Source: Mytilus trossulus (Eukaryota; Mollusca; Bivalvia; Mytilida; Mytilidae). From it: a stretch of 64,000 nucleotides of DNA. The position numbers and the translations under genes are program-made. The notes under the pieces were generated by a model. That model worked only from the letters and a program-made list of their open reading frames with translations, was not told where the DNA came from and ran no database searches. Positions 1 to 11,209 of the stretch are shown piece after piece (position 1 is the first letter of the stretch; the number at the start of each line of letters is the position of its first letter). The stretch covers positions 61,517,448 through 61,581,447 of the forward strand of contig NC_086383.1 in the NCBI RefSeq assembly GCF_036588685.1, given 5' to 3'.

Positions 1-394
1 CAAAACGCAAAAAATTGTAAAAATCCTAAAAAAAGGGTTAACACTCTATTAAGAAGTAGTCGGTAATCTCCTCCATGTTGTCTTTGTTGTAGATCTTGAC
101 TTGCTGATAACTTTTGATTGTTTTTGATTATTTTTTCTTGACGCACGTCAAAAACTAATGTTATTTGATGTTTTATATTAACGATATATATATTGTATAA
201 TTTATATCATCTGTTCAGTTTTTCCATCTTTGTGCGATGTTATTCAGCAATTTTTAGTGTTTTGTTTTCCATCTATTTATCGTTACACAATCTTTTAGAC
301 GCATATACATATATGTATATATATAAGTACGTCTGCGCCAGTGACAACTTTACAACAGATTTTACCCCCGGCCACAGAAAGCTACATTTTTATG

Positions 395-570
395 AAGTCC
401 AGGTGGTCGTGTGGTCTAACGGGACGGCTACAGTGCAGGCGATTGGGTTTCACGTTACCTCAGTAGCATGGGTTAGAATACCGGCGAGGGAGGAACAAAC
501 AATTTGCAAAAGCAAATTTACAGATCTAACATTGTTGGGTTCATGTTTAGACTAGTTGTATATGCGTATA
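395..570 (+). mobile_element. tRNA-derived SINE, copy 1
   Basis: First of three related copies in the window (others at 581 and 53234). The 5' part resembles a tRNA with a long variable arm: an A-box-like stretch (TGGTCTAACGGG) is followed about 55 bases later by a decayed B box (GGGTTAGAATACC). A shared non-tRNA 3' body (GCAAATTTACAGATCTAACA) and an AT-rich end follow. SINEs of this type are transcribed by RNA polymerase III from these boxes and moved by a LINE. The B box has lost the TTCGA core, so this copy is probably dead. Confidence 0.8.
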
Positions 571-580
571 TATATTTAGT

Positions 581-745
581 GAAGCCCGGGTGGTCGTGTT
601 GTTTAGCGGGACGGCTACAGTGCAGGCTATTCGGTATCACGATATCTCAGTAGCATGGGTTCGAATTCCGGCGAGGGAAGAACAAAACATTTGCAAATTT
701 ACAAATCTAACATTGTTTGGTTGATGTTTAGACGAGTTGTATATA
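581..745 (+). mobile_element. tRNA-derived SINE, copy 2
   Basis: A second copy lies directly behind copy 1 in the same orientation. The B box GGGTTCGAATTCC is close to consensus and the A box is altered (TTGTTTAGCGGG). A short deletion relative to copies 1 and 3 removes part of the GCAAAAGCAAATTT segment. Head-to-tail placement suggests tandem duplication or insertion of one SINE into the tail of the other. Confidence 0.8.
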
Positions 746-1131
746 CATTATGTACACAGCCATATATCACCTTCATTCCTGGTGATCCGATGGATAAATC
801 TGTACATATATAAAAACGAGTCTTAGTTGAAAACAACGTTCAAACCTATGATTGCGTTGGATAAAAACCGCAATTTGTATACGTTTGCATGTAAAACAAA
901 TTTCGTTGTAGAAAGGTCTAAAAACAGCACAAACAACATTTTCCAAAAGACCAAAAAAGTGAAAAAGTATAATTAAACCAAACGCATTGACTAACAGGTC
1001 GAACAACAGATGTTCTTTAACCCTACTGACTGCCATTGGCGATTGCCAAATAAAATTGATCACAAGATGTAACAAAATGGATCTTAATACAAATTTCAAC
1101 TATTTGTTTTTTGGTTGATGTCACTACTTAC

Positions 1132-1265
1132 AGCATTGTACACTATTATGGGGATGCTAACAGTAGCCAAATTATAGCATGAGTCTTGAGCCGTAAAAGT
1201 ATAGTTTAGAGTTTCATTTTTCTTTCCTTTAATCAGTGGCAGTGACGTCTTTACATGTACACTTC
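1132..1265 (-). CDS. Exon: cadherin-like repeat, C-terminal half
   Basis: A 134-nt exon with acceptor TTTTCATCACAG and donor GTAAGTAG. The first two bases complete the codon split at 1663, and the exon ends on a codon boundary. LNYTFTAQDSCYNLATVSIP followed by IIVYNA resembles the last strands of a cadherin repeat (Y-x-F-x-A-x-D, then a-t-v-x-I-x-V). A phase-0 exon must follow. The best candidate found is 917-846, after acceptor CTGTTTTTAG, which would add 23 residues and stop; this is weak. Confidence 0.55.
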
Positions 1266-4200
1266 CTGTGATGAAAAAAAACACAATTAAGTGAAAGAAT
1301 AAGCTAGCTAAAACCAGGTTTTCAATCCACCATTTTCTGCAATAGGAAATGTGTTTTTTGATTTTGCCATGTGAGGAGCGTTCTTAGCGATTATTTTTTT
1401 TAAATTTTAGGAATTGAAATAAGTACGGCTTTAAAAAAGCAACTGTAAATTTCAAAACATACACACAAATATTTAAATTTCGAATTATTTCATACACCTG
1501 AAACTAATGTTTTAAATGCCATGTTATGCTATTTTCATATTAACCAACAACAGCTGTAAAAATTACACGGAATGAAAAACTATCTTTAAAAAAAATTGGG
1601 ACATCAGGCTATACAAAGCGTGTGGTGACTATATTGCATGAATGGAAGTCTGTAATGCTTACTTAACGTTGTATCAAAGTAGAAATATTGGTTGTCATAG
1701 TCCAATTTTATATTCTCAACAAAATCTCCGAAATCTGGGTCTAGAATTCGAATACTCGTGACATAGGTGTCTACTGCAGAATGGTCAGGGATGTCAATTA
1801 TTTCATCTGCTAACTGGAATTCAAACGGCATGTCTGCAATGAAAATTCAATTTCGAATTGATTAATGAAGTTCCGTTTGAAATACGATTAAAAAATATTA
1901 CTATGTGATTACCGTGCGCACAACTTTGGTCTTTGAATTACCTCCAACAGGTTCGCGACAAAAAAATGAAATAGTAAGAAAAAATCAAACACTTGTGAAT
2001 TTAACAACGACAAAAACCTATAAAGATTTGCTAGCCGTCACCGGACCGTTTGCAGAACTTTATTTCAGTTTTTTTATGATTTAAGGATAAAGAGATTTAC
2101 AATCTTAATTTTTGCTTTTCACCAAGAAAAAAAAAACTTCATCTATTATTTTTTTTTTTTATTAAATGAGTCCCTTTTTTGGAAAACTTTCAGCTACATA
2201 AAATAATAATCTTACTTTCAGTTGTAGAAAAGTTAAATGCAAATATTTTGACAGAAATTGTAGATAAGCCATCCATATCAATTTCATAGTCATTATTTTG
2301 GGAATTTTGATTGGTTAGCAATGCAAATACTGGACAGTTTGCATTGGCCGGAAAACAATCATAGTATCCAATGATATTATTGCCATCATCATACCTGTAA
2401 TAAAAGAAGTATAATGCACATTGTCTTTAAAGGATGTGCTGAAAGGATGAGATGCATCACTTTACTTTTACAATCAATAGTTCAAAAACGCTTAATCGGT
2501 TAACAACAACAAAAGATTCGTACAAAACTTTACAAATATAACTTAATGATTAACTTGGACGGTTTGAGCAATTTTTTGGAAGCGTTTTTTTTAATTTATT
2601 ATGAAAACCTTTAGATAAAGTTGGGTCTTTATTTTAGACAAGAATAGATAAATGTTAGAAGATTCTACTTTATTCAATTTGTAATAACAGCAGCTCATAC
2701 GTAAGAATATAAAACTGTTACATCTTACCATCCAACAAGGTCGTCATGCACCACAGCTATACGCTCATTTTGTGTCAAGTTGTATTGAATATGCTTACCA
2801 ATGTCTTCAGCTAAGAGCCAAAAATATATATATACAAATTGTGTTTTGATTCTTTCTACATGCAGATTTAAATGACAAATAATTTGTTGTTCTTTAAAAA
2901 AAAACCCACACAGCTTACTTAGAGAGTAGATGTACTAGCTAATACTCCGTCCTATAATTTCAAATCAATATGCCAGATATTTTTCCATGGACAATTATAT
3001 ATGACTACATATGAGTGTCGACGACTAATACCATCAAGTTTTGTACAGCATAAAGTGTAATGGAGATTTTAGAGAGGTAACAATTCATAATATCCTTCTT
3101 GATGTTGTAATATGGCAAAGTTGTCGATAAAATAAAATAGCAAAATAGGCTACAATACAATGCAGTTGTAAAAAAGTATAAACAAACATGAATAAATTCA
3201 AGGTTTATTCAAACGAAGGACGATTATAAAACCTGACAAATCAAACAACGGAACGACTTGGTGCAGGTGATGTTGCATAATTAGCTCTGATAACATCTGA
3301 TATAATCATCATTTTTTAAAAAGAAATAATTACATTAGATGTAAGTTTCATTATAATACGTTATTCTGATTGGCTAACATGTTATTCCGTAAACAATTGC
3401 ATCAGACAATAACATTTATCATGCATGATGACACGAGGTCCCACAAAAAAGTGCACAGGTGAATTAAATAAAGCTGGATAAAAATCGTGTTTTCAGGATT
3501 TTAGCTAAAAAAATGTAATTATAAGTATTGAATACTTCTTTTTGAAACTTTATAGGGTTGTAAAAGCGTTGACCGTGCGTACATTTTTAGAATGAAGCGC
3601 TTCCGCGCTTCATAAAAAATGTACTTCGGTCAACGCTTTTACCACCCAATAAATTTACAAAAAGAAGCATTCAATTCTTAAATAAACGTAATTAAACCGT
3701 TAGTTTTCTCGTTTGAATTGTTTTTCATTGTCATTTCGGGGCCTTTTATAGCTGACTATGCGGTATGGGCTTTGCTTATTGTTGAAAGCCGTACGGAGAC
3801 CTATAATGGTTAATGTCTGTGTCATTGTGGTCTCTTGTGGACAGTTGTCTCGTTGACAATTATACCCAATTTTCTTTTTTATATTAACACGCATTGTTTT
3901 TTCTTCCTTATTTTGACAAATCAAATAACATACCTCTAATCGTAATTGTGTTTTGTCCAACCACTTTGTATTCTATCTTCTAATCCGCCTCCATACCATA
4001 AATGTTATCACTCCAGTATTCAGGGGAATAAATTTCAAAATGTTCAATGTACCACAGCATTTGATTTTGTATATATCTGTCATCCCCAGATATCCCATGC
4101 CTAAGGTCAAAATTTGTTTGTGTATTACAAACACATAGTATTATCAATACAACATATTGAAGGTTGCATTTATGTAAATATTGACAATGCGTTTTTCCAT

Positions 4201-7200
4201 AGCAACTCCCTTTACGATTAAAACTGTACTACATTTATTATGAAGTTTTGAAAAAAAAAACATATTCTAGAATGGAAAGTTCATATGCACTACCATTTTT
4301 TTAAAAAGGTCAAAATTTAGGGCTGTGCGGCATATTTTCCCCGAACTTCTAAGAGTTTAAACTAACACTAAATTTCTTAACTATCCCTACCTCGACTGTA
4401 GGGTTACCATATATTTCAATATCAACAATATTCAAATGAATATTTTCTGGTAACTTACCCGAGGTATGTCTCTTTGAGATGCAACGTCAAATCAGAAGTG
4501 GGAACCAGTATGTAAACAAAATGAATTTTCTATGAATATTCAAAATCTCCCCAAAGAGGCGTGGTTTGAGAAACAGCTGTATACAAAGCGCAACTTATAC
4601 ACATATTTATTAAAATAGAAAACTCGCTAAAGCACTTTTTTTTCACATAAATACTCACTTATTAGAATTAAAGCCTTAATAAAATCGCTTCATATACTCT
4701 GAGTTTACTTTTACTGTACATTTTGTACAGTAAACTGTTTTATTTATTTTTTCAAATTTGAAAACAATGCTTTAAAAGCAATGATTTGCATCTTCGTATA
4801 GTATAATTAAGTAATAAACAGACAGTGTTCGATGGAAGACTCGACCGATTTCAAAATGATACCTCTTTTTACACTTCTTACTTTTGTGATTTTGATGAAA
4901 GAAAATCTAATGTAGTGTAAATTTATACTGACTAAAAATGTTAACTTAGCAAATTAAAAATTAAGAAGAAAAACTGTACAAATATTTACCAACGGACACA
5001 TCTTTCTGCAGAAAATTATTACTCGACAACTGGTGAGTGAAAATGTGTTTATTGCAATCTGTGAAGTATAAGAAAGTTGTTCATTTCCATCAAGGTACTT
5101 TTTTATATCTTCAATTTAATCAAACTACCAATGTATCAGAAGTGAACTGGTAAGTCCTTAAAGTATTGATAGTTACGCATGTTAAGGTTTGTGCCCAAAT
5201 TGAAATATGAATATGAGATGTCGTCCATACGTTTGATGTGTTTTGTTATTTGATTTTGCCATGGGATTGAGGACTTTACGTTTGATTTTTCCTCGGAGTT
5301 CAGTATTTTTGTGATTCTACATTTTATATAGAAATGTGAAAGCGTACTTTTAGCATTAAATAATGTGCTGAAAGACAGATTAATGAATATTATCTTTTAC
5401 GTAATTTTGATATAAAGATAATATAAGAGCATTTGCTTACAAACGAAAAATGTCTGTACCAAGTCAGGAATATGACAGTTGTCGTCCAATCGTATGATGT
5501 GTAAGCTCTTGATTTTGCCACTTAGGGACTTTCCGTTTTGACGGGTAATACATTCGTTTACATATTATTGAAGAAATCCTTACTGTAACATTTATTTGTC
5601 CGTCCCAATATTGCTATGTTCAATGATGAATGAAGTATTTATTTCACATTTTTTCACTTTTATAGTTATCAACACAACTGAAATATTATTAAGACCTGGA
5701 TATTTGAGCCTTCTTTGGATAAGAAAGTGAATAATAATCCATAATGGTTTACTTTTACAAATTGTTACTTGGATGGAATATTATCACATTGGCACTCATA
5801 CCACATCTTCCTTTATCTAAGAAAGTGGTCGCATTTGTATATTTGTATTGAAAGACGTAATAAAAACGTATTAGTGTGCAGGAGTGAAAATTCATAGCTT
5901 TACTTTGACACAGGTCTACTTTTGTTTTCAAATGCTTGTCTTGACCATTTTCCGATACAGATTTGCACGAACCTTTTACAATCATATTTCAGCCATTTAT
6001 ACGCGTTCATATTTCGATAAAATCTTTATGACAAAATTATTAGGATAAATTAATCATTGGCGTATAATCCTGATGATACTATAGGATTATATATAGTAAC
6101 ATTAAACATTATTTACTGATAAAGGTCCTCTAAAAACTACGGAAAAGCATGTGCTAACTTATTTGTTTATAATCCATGATGAACTAAAACTAATAAATAT
6201 AGATATAAATATATATCAATCTAAAAATGTATACAAACATTGGCAATTGACAGTGTTGCAAAGTCTTGTTTCTGCAGACGGTCCATCACAGTCAACGAAA
6301 TGACCATCTGTTGTGTTACTCTGATCTGAGCAATTGCGTGTTCTTACTTGTTTACCAGTTCCACAGGATTTAGAGCAGTCGGACCATTTAGTCCATTCAT
6401 TCCATTTTGCCGCTGCAACATGTTATAGATTCATTAATATTCTACCTTTGGTTTTTCATTCCTCCTAAATTATTGTAAATAAAAAAAAAATTAAACCAAA
6501 AAAAAAAACAAATATCTTCGCTTTTTGTATGCTTTACAGCTAAGTTTATCTTTGTTCTGTAACAATAAAAATCGCCGAAAAGAAGTGACATATTCACTAG
6601 CACTAGTAAAAGGTTTCGATCCATTCCCCTACTTTACACTCTTGACAGATAAAGCTAACATTACGAATAGAATGCTATGCCATCTATCGGTATATACACG
6701 TCATTCCTATTCCCACTACATCATGTTTGATCAATGAAAGCATTATAATTCTTTTCAGTGTTGATGTGTATAAATGGTTGAAATTAGTATTTACAAATTT
6801 CGAGAAGCAGGAACCGAAATTATACGTTGAGATTCGAAGATTTGCATGAGAACCTTACCAAAAACCTTCAATTAGTTTTTTAAGAAATTTTTTAATTGTC
6901 TTCAAATATTGTCCTATGTTTTGTGGGTAAATACTTGTTGAGCAATCAGTACGTGGCAATTATTTATTTAGATTTCCTGAATTAACAGTTGATCATCTTT
7001 AAGGCGGGTTCTGACTAAATGCAGCCAGTCAAAAATTCGACCAATGACAATAATAAAATTGTTGATCAGACATTTTATCCTAATACATTAAGGATGGAGA
7101 GGAAGGAACTGGATCGTAACCATTGGCTAGCAAAAATGACTGTAGTCAAATTATATTTCACTAAAATGAATCATGCGTTATGTCTTATGATAACAAAAAA

Positions 7201-9461
7201 TACTTACCTATGCACGAATATGTATATGAAAGTTGGGAACAGGTTTCCATATGTTTGGAACAGGATACTTGAAATGTTTCATCATTTGCTGTAAAGATGC
7301 AAGTCTTTCTGTTATTGCAAAGTTGTTTCATGTGTTTGATAACGTTAAAGCTCTTTGAAAAGACATATCCATCACATTTATCACTAGTTTGCCATCTTGC
7401 AATATCCATTTGTAGGTAACCATTTGCGCATGTCAAACCAAGTGTATGATTTTTACAGATGTTTCCTGTTTCTAAGATAAAAAAAATCAGAACAGAACAT
7501 TTAATCAGGAGATGAAAAAAAAAGGACAAACATTCCAAAGCGATTTTCCAATGCACTGTTACTGTATTGGTAATGCAAGTACTAATGACGAAGGTAACGT
7601 ATTTAACCTTTTGTGTATTCTCTCCACTAAAAGAAGATTTGCTTAAATCACAAAAAAACATACCCAAATTTCCATTACTGTTTACCTATAATACTATTGT
7701 TCTCCAATGAATTCTGAGATGGTGTACATGAACCTCGGACATTGAAGGCATTTGTCATAAAATGAATTGCTAGATAGATATTATTTATAAATAGTTAATA
7801 TAGGATGTGCACAAACCAAAACTGAGGAAATACATCAACTATAAGAGTAAAAAAAAAAGAAACAACAGAAACACTGAACTACTACAAAAACAAACGCTAA
7901 CATACATATAAACAGACTAGTTGATAACAACTGCTCTATCCTGACTTGGTACAGGGCATTTTAGGAACAAATGATTGGTTGAAACTGGTTATGTATCCAT
8001 CCAAACCTCTCGCGTATATATAATAATGTTAGAAATACCGCTAAAATGACAATATAACGTGTCATTAATGATAAAGGATACGTATCATTCTTCTAAGCTA
8101 TCAAAATTATAAAAAAACAAAGCTAGCGTCCTCCAATAAAAATTCAAAACGGAAAGGCCAAATGGCAAAATAAAAATCTATAACAACTCAAACAAATTTT
8201 ATACAACTGCCATATTCCTAACTTGATGAAATACGTACCCTGTCACTAGTTCACACACATATGTTACAGTTGACTATAGATCTGATGACTTATTTCCTAC
8301 TGAAAGCATTACAACAGCTAGCCTCGCAAATAGCTGTGTTCTTTTATGACAGTAAATCCATTTTGCATTCGTGTCTACCAACATTTTTAAACGAGCGATA
8401 CAAAAGACATTATATATACATGCATATGGTTTTCAAATTTAACACATAAAGCAAACTCATTATATAATAAGCATATACCGCATACTATGCTGTATGAGCT
8501 TCGTTCATTTTCGAAGATTGTTTGGTGAACATCAGCTATTAATTTCCGTGTCATTTGGTCTCTTGTGAAGAGTTGTCTCATTGGCAGCTACACCGGCACT
8601 ACACCTACATTTTTATATGTACTTACTATGACAATAAAAATCATTACATATCCGTTCTTCGTAACTGATCCCAGAACATGGAGTTTGCATTCGGAGAAGG
8701 ATTTGTGCACGTGCGTGTCATGTTTTGTAAAGCACGCCCACAGTTATCCACACACGCTGTTGATGTCTTTTTCCAATCTGTCCAGCCACCATCCCCTAAG
8801 GATAGTAATAACTCTTCTTAAAAATGAACAGTAACCATATAATACTTTAATATTTTATTATTCATCTAGTTTTTAAGTGTTTGATATTAAACAAAAAAAA
8901 ACAATTACATATAAATTGTCTATAGCTTAGCACTTCGGTACTTCTCTGAAAATATAGATATTGGGTTTTCTTTCGTATTTGGATAGAATACTGCTGGGAA
9001 AATAGTCAATTAATAAAAAAAAAAGAACTCCGAGGATGTTCGAAATGAATATTCCGTTACAAAAACATTATTTCACAAAGCGTATCTCGTATAGTTCGTG
9101 TTGCTCAATCTTTTGTTCATCAATGATGGTAATTACACCATCAACGCTATACAAGTTCTCGGAACTAAGGTTTAAGAAAGATAGAGAAAGTCATTTGAAA
9201 GGTTGAACTCACGCAGGCAGTTGTATGTAACCTCAAATGTTGCCAATCCGTTAGTACCACAGGAACTTCCAACATTACTGTTAGTAACGTCGAAGACACA
9301 TTCTGTGTTTTCATTACACATATTCCTAATACCATATACATGATTGTGACTACATGATCCATATTCATATTTGATTGTTGCTATTTCAATGGTTTCGTTG
9401 AATTCGGCTGAACATGTTAAATGAGCGGTTTCCCCCTCCAAGTACGACATAGTGTAAGATT
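1132..9461 (-). CDS. SUEL lectin / TSR / cadherin-like mosaic extracellular protein (partial, one exon frameshifted)
   Basis: At least eight exons, 5' to 3' on the minus strand: 9461-9213 (SUEL), 8795-8627 (TSR), 7471-7208 (SUEL), 6412-6239 (TSR), 2810-2729, 2394-2216, 1833-1663 and 1265-1132 (the last two cadherin-like). Junction phases agree throughout: phase 1 except the 2810/2394 junction (phase 2) and the exon end at 1132 (phase 0). SUEL domains bind rhamnose or galactose sugars, TSRs bind glycans and matrix, and cadherin repeats mediate calcium-dependent adhesion, so a secreted or cell-surface recognition protein is likely; its name and partners are unknown. The 5' end is missing, because the first exon seen starts at a splice acceptor and I found no signal peptide upstream. 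The 3' end is also unsettled: one candidate terminal exon is 917-846 (24 codons including the stop). Exon 8795-8627 carries a frameshift, so this allele may not make full-length protein. Confidence 0.7.
1663..1833 (-). CDS. Exon: cadherin-like repeat, N-terminal half
   Basis: 171-nt exon with acceptor TTTTCATTGCAG and donor GTAAGC, phase 1 on both sides. The segment DTYVTSIRILDPDFGDF with DNQYFYFDTT resembles the D-x-D-x-G calcium loop and the F-x-F-D strand of a cadherin repeat. Match is by eye, and the classical DxNDN linker is not seen. Confidence 0.55.
2216..2394 (-). CDS. Exon: unrecognised extracellular segment with Cys pair
   Basis: The 179-nt exon (acceptor TTTATTACAG, donor GTAAGAT) is open in only one frame, the one required by both neighbours. 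It encodes GYYDCFPANANCPVFALLTN, then a stretch rich in Asn and Asp (NSQNNDYEIDMDGLS) and a beta-like strand ending FNFSTTES. The spacing of the two Cys suggests a small disulfide loop. It may form part of a degenerate cadherin-like repeat. Confidence 0.55.
2729..2810 (-). CDS. Exon: unrecognised extracellular segment
   Basis: The 82-nt exon (acceptor GCTCTTAG, donor GTAAGATG) starts with two bases of a codon and ends with two, fitting the TSR exon upstream and the exon at 2394 downstream. It encodes GKHIQYNLTQNERIAVVHDD followed by LVG, with a possible N-glycosylation site (NLT). The joint rebuilds a Trp codon, giving LVGW then YDDGNN. No family recognised. Confidence 0.55.
3555..3650. repeat. 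Inverted repeat (hairpin) in a dispersed element
   Basis: Two arms of about 40 bases read as imperfect reverse complements. The left contains GGTTGTAAAAGCGTTGACCG then GTACATTTTT; the right contains AAAAATGTAC then GTCAACGCTTTTACCACCC. They are separated by a short GC-richer loop (AAGCGCTTCCGCGCTT) that is itself palindromic. It looks like the end of a foldback element rather than a gene signal. Confidence 0.6.
3697..3885 (+). repeat. Dispersed repeat family R1, copy a
   Basis: Family recognised by the shared end TTGTCTCATTGGCA..TCATACCACATCTTC and by an internal block (ATAGCTGACTATGCGGTATG, then GCTTTGCTTATTGTTGAAGG with minor changes). Copies or fragments lie at 5745, 8480, 13955, 47540, 56805 and 62108. 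I recall this as an abundant bivalve interspersed repeat; it has no coding capacity here. The copy at 62108 matches this one in reverse orientation over most of its length. Confidence 0.65.
5745..5815 (+). repeat. R1 repeat fragment, copy b
   Basis: Contains only the right end of family R1 (TTTACTTTTACAAATTGTTA, CATTGGCACTCATACCACAT). The small ORF overlapping it is a product of this repeat and not a gene. Confidence 0.6.
6239..6412 (-). CDS. Exon: thrombospondin type 1 repeat
   Basis: A 174-nt exon, phase 1 to phase 1, between acceptor ATGTTGCAG and a weak donor GTTTGT. The translation is a textbook TSR: WNEWTKWSDCSKSCGTGKQ with the layered Trp ladder, TRTRNC-like strand RTRNCS, then VDCDGPSAETRLC and a final VNC. 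The CSKSC and GTGKQ motifs match the matrix- and glycan-binding face of TSRs. Intact, unlike the other TSR exon at 8627. Confidence 0.85.
7208..7471 (-). CDS. Exon: SUEL-type lectin domain 2
   Basis: A 264-nt exon between acceptor TTATCTTAG and donor GTAAGT, phase 1 to phase 1. Visible SUEL signatures are ICKNHTLGLTC, YLQMDIARWQTSDKC, LCNNRKTCIFTAN and the closing LSYTYSC. It is intact and has six or more cysteines in the expected order. It alternates with TSR exons, which suggests SUEL-TSR pairs were duplicated within the gene. Confidence 0.8.
8480..8600 (+). repeat. R1 repeat fragment, copy c
   Basis: Diverged R1 copy containing a block similar to CGCATACTATGCTGTATGAG and the end GAGTTGTCTCATTGGCAGCT. 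It lies directly downstream of the frameshifted TSR exon, inside the intron. Confidence 0.5.
8627..8795 (-). pseudogene. Exon: TSR domain with a one-base frameshift
   Basis: The exon lies between acceptor TATCCTTAG and donor GTAAGT, both in phase-1 context like its neighbours, but is 169 nt and so not a multiple of three. The first half reads as a TSR (GGWTDWKKTSTACVDNCGRA then TRTCTNPSP), then meets TAA in that frame. Shifting one base after NPSP restores a good TSR end (CSGISYEERICNDFYCH) that reaches the donor in the correct phase. The simplest reading is a one-base insertion or two-base deletion around 8680-8700. It could be a real null allele or an assembly error. Confidence 0.75.
9213..9461 (-). 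CDS. Exon: SUEL-type lectin domain 1
   Basis: The 249-nt exon runs from acceptor ...ATTTCAG (9462-9468) to donor GTGAGT (9212-9207), phase 1 on both sides. The translation has the SUEL/Gal_lectin layout: AHLTC near the start, a GSC turn, RNMCNENTEC, NVGSSCGTNG and a final VTYNCL. The conserved GR.D segment of classical rhamnose-binding lectins is weak here, so sugar binding is inferred only. Confidence 0.75.
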
Positions 9462-10221
9462 CTGAAATGATAAAAATGTATGCAGTACGAGATTAATTAT
9501 AACACTAATAATACAGTATTTATAGAAATCCCAATCTCACAGTGAAATATCGTTTCTGACTAAAATTCTTAAAAAATGTAGTAAAATGTTCAATGTAAAT
9601 CATTTGAAATACCAAAATAAAGTTGACTGCACATGTAAAATGCAGCTTTAAAGACTCAGTGCTACTAGTGATTCTACTCGCCTTAGAATGACGATGTTGA
9701 ATTGCTGACTCATTTTGATGTTATACTTTGAAATCGAATTGTTCTTAATGGTTGAATTATGTTCTTACATTACAATCTGTTGATGAGGAATAACGTTCAC
9801 GTCGCCGAAGTACTATTTTTTTTTTTATAAATACCTCAAAATATAGAAACCCCGTACATTATGAAATTTGCTTGCATTCGTTACCAAAGAGGGTCTGTAA
9901 ACGAGTCTACCTTTTCTTTGTTTCTTAACCCTGTCCAAATAAGTTTAAAATTGTCTTAACATATTTATACATTAACATGATTACGAATGTACAATTGTTG
10001 TATATTTGATACTAAATTCGATATAATGTCACTAATTAGTAGTGTGCAACAAGTAGTTTTATTGTGTCAAAGATTTTGGGTACGTACGAATTTGGAAATC
10101 TGATAGGAAAAAGTCCATTTCAATCATATGAAAACATGAATTGGAAAACTCAAAAAAATGGTTACCATTAGTTGATATGGTATATGTTCATTATTTAAAA
10201 AAAAATTAAATCATAATTTAA
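9462..10221. other. Region upstream of first recognised mosaic-gene exon
   Basis: AT-rich sequence with no convincing exon, signal peptide or recognised repeat. The gene must continue upstream, because 9461 is preceded by a good acceptor. Confidence 0.5.
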
Positions 10222-10772
10222 AAGAGGAACAAAAGATACTCAAGGGATAGTCGTACTCATAATTCGGAAATAAACTGATAACGCCTGGCTAAACATGGAA
10301 AAAGACAAACAGACAAACAATAGGACACATGACACAACATAGAAAACTAAAGAATTAGCAACACGAACCCCACCAATAACTACGGGTGATCTCAGGTGCT
10401 CCGGAAGGGTACGCAGATCCTGCCCCACATGTGGCACCCGTCGTGTTGCTTATGTTATAACAAATCCGGTAAATAGTCCTATCCGGTAGGTCATATTCAT
10501 GAGAGAGAAGGAGATTATAGTTACGACGTACGAAACATATTCGATATCTTTTTTGAAACGGTTATTCCATAACTGTCAACCAACTCGTGATTGCGTCTGT
10601 AAAATTTACGAAGAGATGATTTCAACTTCACCATTTGGAACTCTTGGTTTAATAGCTTCGTTGTGAGCAGCAACCCTACTTCAAGAAAATCATGACAGGA
10701 AATGCAAACACGGAAATATCATATCAATTGGAAGATATATACCCCGTATGCAGGTGCTGCTTGAATGTTGCT
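10222..10772 (-). mobile_element. 5'-truncated retroelement tail (family R2), copy a
   Basis: Read on the minus strand this is the end of a reverse transcriptase ORF followed by a 3' tail ending near CCTTTGGTATCTTTTGTTCC. In the best copy (19001-19553) the coding part gives LKSSLRKFYGRHHELVDRYG, a C-terminal RT motif of Penelope-like type. The tail carries the recognisable block GTGGGGTTCGTGTTGCTAAT and, upstream, CCACATGTGGGGCAGGATCT. All five copies start at different points and end at the same one, as expected from incomplete reverse transcription. Confidence 0.7.
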
Positions 10773-11209
10773 ACTTAGAAATGGAAAGCTGAAATCATCT
10801 CTTTTGTCGTAGAGTTTTGTTTTCAACCAACCCTCATTGTCAATTTCTGAATGTTAGTCAAGATATGAGGCCGACTAAACTATTTTAAGAGCATTTCTTA
10901 CTTGTAAATAAAAAAAATCTAATTTTTAAATGCAAAGGACAAACTAGATACGCACGGATCTATCTTAAAACGTAAACAAACATTTTGTGCACAATAGCGA
11001 CAAAGCCCAAAAATTTCAGGATGACTGTTTATATTGGAGGTGAAACTATAATGTTCGTTAAAAAAGTTAGCTTTGAAATAAAAGAGAGGCGATTGATACC
11101 AACTGGACATTCAAACTTATAAGTAAAAGTAGTGAAGAAAATTTGACAATACCATATCAAAAACTATAAACTTCCAAACAACAATATATAAAAAAAAAAG
11201 GAAACCAAC

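Larger units (their letters stand above)
2811..6238. other. Long intron region of the mosaic gene, repeats only
   Basis: I found no exon with acceptable splice sites and coding character here. It holds a foldback repeat (3555-3650), a diverged interspersed repeat (3697-3885), fragments of the family ending in the 'caaatcaagtgacaaaatcaaa' type motif at 5205-5310 and 5455-5545, and another fragment at 5745-5815. Short exons could have been missed. Confidence 0.4.

Noticed and set aside
395-490. tRNA gene
   Set aside because: A- and B-box-like segments are present, but the stems do not close as a tRNA, and the same sequence with a non-tRNA body recurs twice; it is a SINE head.
773-1099. 108-codon minus-strand ORF after the last cadherin-like exon
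   Set aside because: Wrong frame for the phase-0 junction and low-complexity hydrophobic translation; only the short 917-846 segment fits the required phase, and that is weak.
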